64,000 bases of DNA from Lates calcarifer (lineage: Eukaryota > Chordata > Actinopteri > Centropomidae): positions 18,510,001 through 18,574,000 of the forward strand of contig NC_066837.1 of assembly GCF_001640805.2 (NCBI RefSeq), written 5' to 3'. Positions 54,460 through 64,000 of this stretch are shown piece by piece. A program made the translations under genes and the position numbers. A model generated the notes under the pieces. That model was not told the origin of the DNA and searched no databases. It saw nothing but the letters and a program-made list of their open reading frames with translations. How positions within the stretch are numbered: position 1 is the stretch's first letter; each line of letters begins with the position of its first letter.

Positions 54460-56640
54460 ATGACCTCCTTGTCTCGTCTGTCATTCTGTTGTTCATCTGC
54501 AGGGGGCTTTTTAAGCACTCGGGTTTTTCATCACTCGAGAAAACAGCTGATTTACAAGAACAAGCTTTCACTGACTGGAACAGGCACAGGACTCTTTGTG
54601 ACAGAAACCCTACAGCTGTGTTTCCTTTGTTTGTTTGCTCAGTCAGCAGTCTAATGTGTAGCAGTTATGCTACTCTCAGAAGGCACACAGCTCAAACAGT
54701 TGTGCTCATTTTTATACCTTGATAGATGTTAATGAGCTCACATTTTGCAGATCAGGTGCTGAAAACTGCAGAGTGTAGTCATCAACATTATATGTGGTTT
54801 TTTTTTTTTTTTTTTTTTTTTTTTTCACTTTCGGTCTGAATTACATTTCATCAGTGTTGAGCATGGGTTTTTTTTTAACATTAGACCCAAGAAAAGGTGT
54901 CTCAGTCTTTTTCTTTCATTTTCAGTATTATAATGTATTCTGATGATGAGCAGTCTGAAGTTCAGCATTGTAAACAGTATGGGGACGCTCTGTAAAGGTC
55001 ACTGTCACCCGGGTATCTGCCCTGAGAAGGATAATGAAACTGTAACACCCAGACTTTAGACAGCACCTCTGGAAATGCCACAGTGGAACAGGTCAAAGTC
55101 ATGTATATCAAACAGGTATCAACATATTGTGTATCCTCTATTACTGATCGTCTTTCTTCAGTGCTTGGGACAGGAAGACTGTTTTTAACAGCAGAACCAG
55201 AGGGGAAATGAAACAGTACAGGGTGTAACTAGATACATAGTTTAGGAAGTTACACGAGGGCAAAAATACACACACACACACAGATAAAAGGGACTGGGCA
55301 TGCTCCCTCACATATTCTGTTTTTTTTTAAAATCTATTTATGTTCTCAGCCATTATATGTCATCCATTGTCTAAACCTCACTGACCCTCCTAAAGTTTCC
55401 AAAGACAATAAATGTCAGGCTGAATTTCATGTGAACAACATGATGCACATTACAATAATTCTATTTATTATTGTTATTTAAAAAAAAAAATTAAACAACA
55501 TGGAGTCTTGGGTTTGAATATTTCACTCAGTGTAAACATATGGCATCAGTTAGGGCTACAACGAGCTAAAAGAGAATTTTTGCATGATTCTGTCTGTCAG
55601 AGTCAGACAGACAAAACTGGACCCACAGAGCAGACCAGAGACAGTAGGATGAGGTGAGGCGGTTTATTCACAAGAATAAGTAAAGGCAGGCAGTAGAAAG
55701 TACAAAATCGCAAGGCAAAAACCAGGTCTCAAGAAACAAACTAGGTCAAAATCACAAAGAACTAATCACAGGGAAAACGCCAGAAGGCTACACACTAGGA
55801 CACAGACAATCTAACAAAGACACACTGGGGAAACCGGTTTATATACACAGGAGGGGAGGAGCTAATGAGACACAGGTGAAATCAATGGGGCAATCACACA
55901 CAGGGGAAGACAAGACACCTAAAATGAACACAAACAGGAAGTAAGGAAAACCAAAAGAATAAAACAGGAAATCAAAACAAACTACACAGTAAGGGAACTG
56001 ACACTGTCAGTTTTTGTTTTTTTTTTTAATATGCTCTGCATAACCTTCCTGAGACACAAATTGTTTTAATTTTTTTTAACAATGTCTTTATTGAATTTCC
56101 ATTATTCAGCAACATAACACTCTCAATGCCACACACACACACACACACACTTAATATCCCTCAGTACCCCCCTTACATATAGAGCCAAAATCAATATAAA
56201 GCATATGAGAACACAAAGTAAAGATGCACAAAAACAGAAAAGTTACACCACAGCCACAAATTTTAAAACATGCCTCCTTCCCCTGAGTTTTGTCCTGAAT
56301 TTTCCTCCTGTGGCTCTCCTTTATCTCCACATTTAAATAGTTTTCAGATTCCCTCATTTACATCCAATTTGTTTTTCAACCTATGTGTTGTTCTCTCCAT
56401 TGACATACACTGCGTCTCAGTCTTGATCCAAGCACCTTACAGTTAAAAGCTCATTTGTTTCGCCTGCAACATACCAAAATCAATACATTTATATTCTTTG
56501 GTTCTCAAACTGAGATATGTTGGACTCAAGTGCAGCAATATCAACTTGATCTTGGAGTCACTGAGTTTAACAGGGGTTACATAAGTCCACAGTTGGGCAG
56601 TTGTCGTGATTTTGTCCGTGTTAGATTTGGATTTTTAAGA
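54460..56640. other. Spacer between lysozyme copies
   Basis: It contains a T run of about 28 at 54798-54825, a probable dispersed element at 55592-56015 and a CA microsatellite at 56133-56150. I see no coding exon. Confidence 0.55.
55592..56015. mobile_element. Probable non-autonomous dispersed element
   Basis: A block of distinct, purine-rich composition starts at CTGTCAGAGTCAGACAGAC and ends at GAACTGACACTGTCAG, so similar short motifs stand at both ends in opposite orientation. Internal words (GGTTTATTCACAAGAATAAG, AGACACAGGTGAAATCAATG) recall a repeat common in fish. Class and exact ends are not established. Confidence 0.5.
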
Positions 56641-56661
56641 GGTTGACGGCAGCTTCAGGTT

Positions 56662-57399
56662 TTAAAAGTCAGCATTGCATTTGTACCACTGAGCTCTGGC
56701 AATGACATCACTGGAGTAGTCTCCACCTGTGGTTATGGAGTCCAGCTCTTCATAGGAGAGGATGTTCTCATCTCCGGCGTTGTAGGCTGCTATCCCTCCT
56801 GCAGAGACAAACACACATGAGAACAAAGCATGGAGGGAGTTTTGTCGTGAACATTTACCGGTTCAGTAAAACAAACCCCTCAGCTGCTGCTCCTTGCTCC
56901 ATTCAGGAAATGTATGCTTTATGCGTATGATGAAATAAATCAGGATGTCGATGGCTTGGCAGAGGTGTTCCTCACTGTTCCATGAGCCTTTTGGAGTGTG
57001 TCCTCCTCCATTTGGATTGACATCAATCTACAGGAAACACAGGTTATTTCAATTTAGATTGAAAGCGATTCTACTGTATTGTAATGTGACAACAATACTG
57101 AGAGCGAGTGAGTGAAACGGATGTTTTATAACCTGCATCAGCCCAAAGGTGTTATACTTCTGTCTCTTTTCATCATAGCAACCCCAGCCTCCCGCCAGCG
57201 TCTTTCCAGCCCGGCACGATCTGGAGATGAGGGCAGCGATGAGAGCTGGATCGACTCCTTTCTTACGAGCAGCACTGTTGATGATGGATTTGTATTTGTT
57301 CATTTCTATCAGATCGCTCTCTGCCATGGCATGTGAGGCCTTCACACCTTTAGAAAAGAATCGAGGGGAGACAGGAGGGCATGGGTATAGTCACGCTGC

Positions 57400-57442
<43 letters not shown>

Positions 57443-58523
57443 CCTGAGTACTTCAGCTTGTCCTGCTGAGCTGTTTGCCATGAAGCTCCATTAGTTTCTA
57501 TCTTCATCACATCTCCATACTCTACAAACATTCAGGTTATCAGATTATTTTTTTTATCTACACACATGCTCAAAGCATGAGGACATGATGGTGTTTCACA
57601 TCATCCAAAAACGCTCACTCACTGGAAACAGATCCTCCTCCTGTCAGTGATCCTCCACCTACATCCTTGGCTGGAAATACATGAAGACATAATGATGAAT
57701 AACACTGATGTAATTCACTGAAAGACTTCTGTAAGTATATTAATATTGTTAGGCAACAAGTGAACTGGATGTTCAAAATGAAAGTGAAACTGACAAATGA
57801 CCAGATTTCTATAAGAAACTATTCATCACTGATTCACTAACACTGCAAAAGCTGCTGTAAAATATCTGACTGTGACTGTGATGCACTTTTGTCTCTTGGG
57901 CATGGAGATTTAAAAAAAAAACGCAGCTCTTTGTGTGTGGGACAAAATATGATAGCCGGTATATATGAATGTGAATATGTTCAGTATCAATGTTAAAGAA
58001 GCTTGAGAACTTTTCTCAACCTGTGGTCCTCGTGGACGTAAAACTAGATGCTTGATGCTGTACAGCATGCTGGGTAATGCCCACTTCTTTATTCTCGAAG
58101 AACAACTTTGTTAGGAAAAATTAGTTCACAGCAAAAGGCCATAAACACCTGGTCAGATGACTCTACGAAGTATTCTGGTCAGTGTAGGTGATGAGTATTT
58201 GCTGGCACATGATAAATATTAGATACAATAAATAAATTCAGTGAACACATCCGAGGGCAAATGAACCCACCGAAGCTTTCTCTCTGAGCGTTGCAGCCGA
58301 TCTCTCTCAGCGTCTGCAGAGCCACTTCTTTAGCTCCGGACTCCGTGAAATGTGTGACCAGAGCATCTGTGATGTCTACAATATCTTTATTCTCCAGAGC
58401 TGCGCGTCTGACCCGCGGTTCTTCTCTGCGGTCCAGGATCGCGGCGCAGAACTTTTTCCGCTGCTTTTCATCCAAGTCCTCCAGCATGTCGCGTAAAGCG
58501 GATTTAACGGTCTTGGTAGACAT
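56662..58523 (-). CDS. Pyrin-domain/goose-type lysozyme fusion protein with altered active site
   Basis: Six exons: 58523-58271, 57670-57623, 57521-57444, 57347-57133, 57027-56877 and 56798-56662. All have GT/AG borders and matching phases, giving 294 codons with stop (293 residues). Residues 1-84 are a [33 protein letters not shown] and LREIGCNAQ closely track the PYD of fish ASC. Residues 85-100 form a Gly/Ser linker ([16 protein letters not shown]). Residues 101-293 are a full lysozyme-g fold, from [20 protein letters not shown] to [14 protein letters not shown]. The catalytic Glu position is Ser170 (SRSCRAG) and the Asp86 position is Cys183 (GWGCYD); Asp200 (QIDVNP) remains. The PYD exon takes the place of the four-base start exon of the sister gene and keeps the same phase. 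PYDs mediate homotypic assembly with ASC. I infer a cytosolic ligand-binding pseudo-enzyme; residual activity cannot be excluded. Confidence 0.87.
57400..57442. repeat. (TAGA)n microsatellite at a splice donor
   Basis: About ten TAGA units. On the minus strand the array begins within the donor GTATCTATC of the exon 57521-57444 of the PYD-lysozyme gene. Confidence 0.95.
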
Positions 58524-58623
58524 GACTGCCAGTCACTCAAGAGGACTACAGACTGTGCTGCTGTGCGCTGTTTTTACTGTGATGCTGCGTGATGGAGTCG
58601 AAGGAGACTATACAAGGACATAG

Positions 58624-61428
58624 GACCAGACGGAAGAAGAAGGCGTGCAATGAAACTTGCTGACTGAGGAAGTCGTTGCAAAATCTCAAAAAAAAAGGCG
58701 ACATTTCTTACCCCGAACACCCCCCATCCCCCTCCACCTCCTACTGGTGTAGATCTGCTGAAACTGTATTGCACATAAGGAGTCAACAACAGAACTCCAG
58801 ACAGGTTAGTCTAATCTGATCACACACTTAATTGTTCATCGTTATATTCTCTATAAATATAATATGGTCTAAATAAGTCTACACTGTCAGAAATGTAATC
58901 CAGGTGCAGAATAACCAAACCTTTCTATTTTATTTATGTTTTTGCCTAAAACGTTTTTTTTTTTTTTTTTTAATCTAAAAAATAATAGGAATCTAACAGA
59001 AGATGACCATAGATGGTTCTGAAACAGTAATCACCTGCAGATGGGGCTGGTGTTAGTGAAATCACAACCTCAAAAACATATGCTATAACTCAGTCTCAGG
59101 CTTGAAGGCGTTGTTATTTAATGTAATGACTCATTGAAAGTGTAAAACCTTTTAATACCAGTTCTACAGCTGATAAACATGATTTATTTAAGTCAGATGT
59201 TACGGCCTTAGATCTTTGTTTAATGCTAGTGAAAAAGAGTTATCTTACTGTTTTAGGATTAAAGAGTTGTTCAAGAGTTCAAGAGTTATTAAAAGTAAAC
59301 AACTGTTCTCTAATAACATCTGGGATCTCTTTATATATCATATCAAGGCACCATTGTTCCACTTTATGTTATCATATACCATCAAATATTCATGTCAGCC
59401 ATCCTGTGAACTTTGTCTGGCGTTCTTTGTTGTCATCCTGAGCCACGGGCTGTTTGTGTTTGTGTTTGTGTTTGTGTCTTGTCAGACTAGCGCTTGTGGC
59501 TGCTCGTCTGTAGTGTTCTGGAGTCTATTTCTGTACTTCATCCGTGGTGCCTTCTCATGGTACAATGAACTCTACAAAGTAAACAGTCTGTTGAGAGTAG
59601 CAGCTCAGGTCATTTAGTGTCAGTGTGTCAGGAAAGTGGGTCACTGTAAAGTGAGAGATGAGAGAGAAAATGGTTGTTATAACAGTGATCTTGGATTAGT
59701 GGAACTGCAAATCTAAATGTTACTTCTGTGTCCCCATATCTGCTGCCTTGGACCCCTGCATTGAAACTGAAAATTAATCCACGTCTTTTCATTATTCTAC
59801 TGTTCCCTGTAAATTCCAGCTTTGTTTTATATGATTGTTTTTGTGTATTTAACAGTTGGACAATATAACACATTTGAAGATTGGATGTTTGATTTTAAGA
59901 TTTTAGGAGATTGTCAATAATGAAAACAGTTATTCATAGCAGCTCTGTCCTGTAACTTTCAGTGCTGGGAGGCTTCATCTATTTGATATAAAATGTCAGA
60001 TATCTCTAAAAAATTTGTTGTTGCTGCATCTGCACCTTTGACTGAGATTTGAGTGATTCGTCAGTAACTGTGTGCGTCATTTATAAGGGCTCTATTTACT
60101 TATTGTGGTATTGACTTAGTGCTTCGTACTGACTGAAGTCTTCCTCTTTTCTCTTCGTGAGTAGATGCAACTGACTCCATCCACCCATCATCCTGCATGT
60201 ACTTAGACTCTACTCGGATGGAGTTTAATGCTTTTAGATTGTATGTTTTTGTTCTCTACTGGTCTTCAATTTACACCTCAGTCTGACACCACACCCAGCC
60301 TGGTTTCTACCACCAGATTATTTCACCACTGGTCAATGTCACTTTCCTAATTAGCTGCATTGATTCTACTTGAACTACAGCCACTAAAATGCCTTTAGCA
60401 AGGAATGGTGGTGTTGTTCTGCATAGGAATAAGTCATTGTATGCTTGGAGTACAAAGATTAAAAGACATCTCTTTTAGTAATTTTGTCTTTTGTAAAGTT
60501 AAAGTTGTGGTAAAGCAATCACTATGCAGTCCGAATGGATATCAATAATGAAAAAATGTTTGTCAAATACAGAAAATGTGTTTGTGCGTGTCTCAGCTGT
60601 ACTAGATGTACCTGGCAGTGAATCCTGTTGGTGGAAGACATGATGCAAATGAACAAGACAGATAATAGAAACAATCACATTTATTACAGTTGGCCAGTCT
60701 CTTTATTGCTCTGTTTTTGAGGAGTCAGTTTCCTGTAAAATCATAGGAGGAGAAATAAGATGATTGTGAACTAAGATTGAGAATCAGAAAGGTTCCTAAA
60801 ACCACCACCTATTAAACAGCTGATGGGTTAAAATGGTTAATCCTACATGCCATCCTGAGGATCATTGCACCTCTGATGTATATTGGATTAAAATTAATTT
60901 AGTCCTGCATTGGGCCCATGTGGCCACCAGAGGACTCCCAGGAGCATGTGACATATTCCATGAGAGAGCTCATACAAAAACACAATATTATGTTAATAGT
61001 TTGGCTAGCCAATACTACTGGTTTAATCTATTCCTGCTGCCTCTGTCAGAGCTATTATCATGTTGACATAACAGATGAACTGCATTTTGATGCAAGCATC
61101 ATACTAGCATTAGCAACACACCTACAACTAATAAAACTGATAATGGTTGGATTTACAGTACAGTTCTGAGTCTCCTATTGCCTGAGTCTCATTATTAACC
61201 CATTGGTGCCCCACATGAGGATGACCATTTGGTTCCTGCACTGAAATAGGTGGGTCTGAACAGAGTGAATTTACATTAAAACAATGAACTACTTCACAGT
61301 CTGAAGGATTAACTCAAGGTCCATTTCATACAGTTAAACTATTTTAAAAATTAAGTAAACAGTTATCATACCCTGGTGAACCATTAATGAATGTTACTGT
61401 AAGAATCCCAAAGTGGCAGTGGGAGCTG
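58624..61428. other. Spacer between the PYD-lysozyme gene and pglyrp2
   Basis: It should contain the promoter of the PYD-lysozyme gene (58524-58800, with a C/EBP-like TTGCAAAAT near 58675) and the 3' UTR of pglyrp2. A minus-strand AATAAA near 60700 is one possible pglyrp2 poly(A) signal. There is a T run at about 58953-58971. No further gene is supported. Confidence 0.5.
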
Positions 61429-63681
61429 TCATTCCCTGAAGTGTTCCCAGCTTTTTATTTCTGAAAAGAAGGCATCTCCTGGGCAGGAGGTGTAGTTCAC
61501 CACCTGTCTGTGACCATGGATGGTGAAGTTGGCAGCCAGTCCTCCTCCATTGACTGCACATTGGATTAAACGATGGCGCAGCAGGTTCATGGCATGGCGA
61601 GATGGCAGGGTGGCAGTATAGTTACCAATGATTGACACGCCATACCCGATAGCATTGTGCCCCCTGGTGTGTCTGCCAAGTTGGCTCCATCCTCTGCCTT
61701 CATAGACATAACCATCAGAGCCAACCACAAAGCTGAGGACACAAAGATACAATAAATGGATGCAATGTACAATGCCTGATTAATTTGTAAGTACAGATGT
61801 ATCCTATCTCCAGGTCCATTCTTAATGCAGCGAATCTTCTCATCTAACTCTCAGCAAGAAAGCAAATAAATTTATTTTCCAAGATGTAAAACTATTCCTT
61901 TAAATGCTATTTACTTGTATCCTATGTCGCTCCAACCGCGGTCCTCCTGGTGGAAACGCTGCATGGCCCTCATGTCGCGAGAGCACTTTGAGAATGATAA
62001 ACAGGGCGAGGATGGTTCATAGGTGTGGTGAATATAAAGAAATTCGACAGGCAGAGACAGTGGGATAGGTGTACTCTGGTAGGCTTTTGCCCCCCACTGA
62101 CAGCGAGGGATAATTTGAGGGCAGTCTGAGGAGAGGCGGAGAGAGGACAAGAGTTAGGATACTAAAACCACCACAGATTTTGCTACATCATACTCACAAA
62201 CTTGTGTTTACAACAGTGAAAACATCAGCGTCTCCATCACTTGGCTATGAAAACTGGACTGGACAATTGGCTAGGCCGATATTAGCTGATTGATATTTTG
62301 CATTAGCATATGCCCAGGTTGGGCAGTGGGTTTATCAGAGATTAGATGCCAATAATGTTGCAGACCATAAAACCAAAACAGTCGCTCACCTTGAGCAGTG
62401 ATGTAAAATGTATGTCTGGGTGTGTCAGTACACCCTGTTATCACTTCTATCTGAGAGTCACTAAACTACACAGAGTGACAATTCAGGATTCTTTAACCAA
62501 AGGATTAGCCTATGTGCTCAAGCTGCAACAACAAGTCAACTAATCAATTAGCTGACTATCACAAAATTATTCAGCAATAACTGTGATTATTATGGGCAAT
62601 TGTTTCAGCAAAATGCCATAAATCCACTGGCTCCAGCTTCTCAAATGTGGATATAACTTGCGATTATCTTCTACAATTTGCAAACATTTTACAGGCCATG
62701 GTTGCAACTCCAAACCCTGCACCCAAGTATACTTCATAGCTCACCCCAGTACTTGTGCACAAATGCCTGCAGGCCATCCTTCACTGCCTTCCCCACTCCA
62801 GTGTCCATTGCAATCCATTCTGTCTTCTCCAACTTCCAGACCAATGTTAGCGTCTCCATCACCTGTCTATGAAGATTAAGTGGCTCCAGAATGGATCTAG
62901 AGATCTCCCTTCGCCTCGGGCTGACATGGCTGGTCACAGCATCAAGACCCTGTCCCTCCTGCAAAGTAAAACTATAGTATCCTTTCAAAATCTCACTGAG
63001 GGCTTGCGGCTGTTCAGATCCATTTAGTTTGCTTAGGTGCATGCCCAGTATTGCTCCATCCATGCCTCCATTAATAACAGCATCAGTAGCCAGAGTGGCA
63101 GGCCGAGACAGCTTGAACATCTTAGGCTGTTCCACGCTGTCCCAGCACCCATTAGGCCCCAGACGAAGAGATGATGGGAAGTCCTGGAGGCTGAGGAAGG
63201 ACAGACCCAGCGTCCTGCCTAAGGTAAGAGGGAAGAGTCCAACAGCTGGCGTCCCCTCCATCTTTGCTTTTAGTCCTGACTCAATCCCTAGCAGTAAGGG
63301 CGCGAGGGCTACTGTGGTGCCGTCTGGAGCGAGAACCACCCCTCGTTCCTCTCCATGGTCTGTTACAATGTGGTGGGTGGCCTTGTCAAAAAAGCTGAAG
63401 GATGAGGCGTTGAGAATGGCCGTCTCTAGGACGTCAGTGTCGGTGAGATTATAGGATGCACCCAAGAAATGGATGGTCATCACATCGTCATGGCCGGCGG
63501 TCCTCCTCAGGGCCCTGACCAGAGCTAAAGGGGACAGACCAGGGTTGGAGTCTTCCACCTGCTGCACGGCTCGGATGAAGCTGCCCATGTTACGCAGGTG
63601 TGTAGCTGACAACAACACAAATAAGGAAAATAATAAGTGAAGGAGGGACACTGAGTTGCTGTATGAGTAAAAAGACCACAT
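61429..63681 (-). CDS. pglyrp2: Peptidoglycan recognition protein 2 (N-acetylmuramoyl-L-alanine amidase)
   Basis: Zinc amidase that removes the stem peptide from peptidoglycan. Three exons: 63681-62745, 62125-61915 and 61732-61429, giving 483 residues in consistent phase. The N-terminus has a hydrophobic stretch (VSLLHLLFSLFVLLSA), a likely signal peptide. Residues up to about 312 form the long PGLYRP2-specific region. From 313 the PGRP/amidase-2 domain runs DCPQIIPRCQWGA, IHHTYEP, GWSDIGYNFVVGSDG, YEGRGW, NFTIHGHRQV and SCPGDAF. His345, Tyr382, the His of GHR (457) and Cys466 are the expected zinc and catalytic residues, so it should be active. Spacing between GHR and CPGD is one residue longer than I recall for human PGLYRP2. 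Intron 2 contains a dispersed-repeat fragment. It is transcribed in the same direction as the lysozyme genes. Confidence 0.95.
61825..61910 (-). repeat. Dispersed repeat fragment in pglyrp2 intron 2
   Basis: CTTCTCATCTAACTCTCAGC, AAGAAAGCAAATAAA and AAAACTATTCCTTTAAATG are the terminal words of the family at 28955-29680. The fragment ends a few bases from the exon 2 donor. Confidence 0.55.
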
Positions 63682-64000
63682 GATGGCATTGTTGAGCTTA
63701 GTTAAACACTGGAAGAAAGTAACTGGGGTGAAGAAGAGGGCTGGGATTTATGTTCTGAATTTTACCATTACCTCAAAATACTTTTGAACTTAACTGATTA
63801 CACTATGAGTTTATTTGGCAAGGAGAGGCTAACGTCAAATATAGTGGGGAAAAAATTCAAGACGCTCCCTTGCCTCTTCTTTGAACTGAACAACCCTGTC
63901 TGAATTGTATGTGTGATGGATGAATAATATGTAAAAATATTTTTTAAAATCTGTATTCAGAAAATTCAATATTTGAATAATGAAAAAATAGTAAACGTTC
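63682..64000. other. Upstream flank of pglyrp2
   Basis: It holds the probable promoter of pglyrp2. An ATAAAT motif on the minus strand near 63748 could be a weak TATA-like element. Nothing else is recognised. Confidence 0.4.

Noticed and set aside
58271..58523. The N-terminal domain of the lysozyme fusion as a CARD or DED
   Set aside because: The order EDL...[11 protein letters not shown] and LREIGCNA follows the PYD of ASC much more closely than CARD or DED patterns.
59216..59617. 133-codon plus-strand open frame with hydrophobic stretches
   Set aside because: The frame lacks a family motif, contains a simple TGTGTT repeat and has no supporting exon structure.
62734..63454. Plus-strand open frames within the first pglyrp2 exon (for example 141 codons at 63029-63454)
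   Set aside because: They lie opposite a fully convincing pglyrp2 exon and have no domain signal of their own.

Overview
The window is vertebrate nuclear DNA, almost certainly from a percomorph-type teleost. It has short conserved exons with canonical GT/AG sites in long AT-rich introns, many (CA/GT)n microsatellites, and dispersed repeats I recognise from fish genomes. All identifications come from reading translated exons and comparing them with remembered family motifs; no database was searched.

Layout, left to right: (1) the last exon of a CCN-family matricellular gene (ccn1/cyr61-like, + strand, 1009-1314), with the rest of the gene off the left edge; (2) ddx39a on the - strand (2909-6471, ten coding exons, 427 codons), an RNA helicase for mRNA splicing and export; (3) evi5l on the + strand (5' UTR exon ending 9684, coding 20160-39604), a TBC Rab-GAP with long coiled coils, carrying a one-base frameshift in this assembly; (4) a GFI1-like SNAG/zinc-finger repressor gene (+, 48888-51346) that lacks the second of the six usual fingers; (5) a goose-type lysozyme cluster on the - strand: a dead copy (52197-52740), an intact catalytic copy (53234-54333), and a third copy (56662-58523) whose first exon encodes a pyrin (PYD) death-fold domain; (6) pglyrp2, a secreted zinc amidase (-, 61429-63681).

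The most interesting locus is the third lysozyme copy. Six exons with consistent splice phases join an ASC-like PYD, a Gly/Ser-rich linker and a complete goose-lysozyme fold in one 293-residue reading frame. The lysozyme part has lost two of three active-site acids (Ser and Cys in place of Glu73 and Asp86 of goose lysozyme), whereas the neighbouring copy keeps all three. This looks like an enzyme turned into a binding module attached to an inflammasome adaptor-type domain, so a cytosolic peptidoglycan sensor is a reasonable hypothesis. It sits next to an active muramidase with an interferon-type promoter element and a peptidoglycan amidase.

Gene content (DDX39A, EVI5L, PGLYRP2) matches human 19p13, while the CCN1-like and GFI1-like neighbours match the CCN1...EVI5-GFI1 block of human 1p22. 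The window therefore looks like one member of an ancient duplicated block that kept a GFI1 paralogue beside EVI5L.
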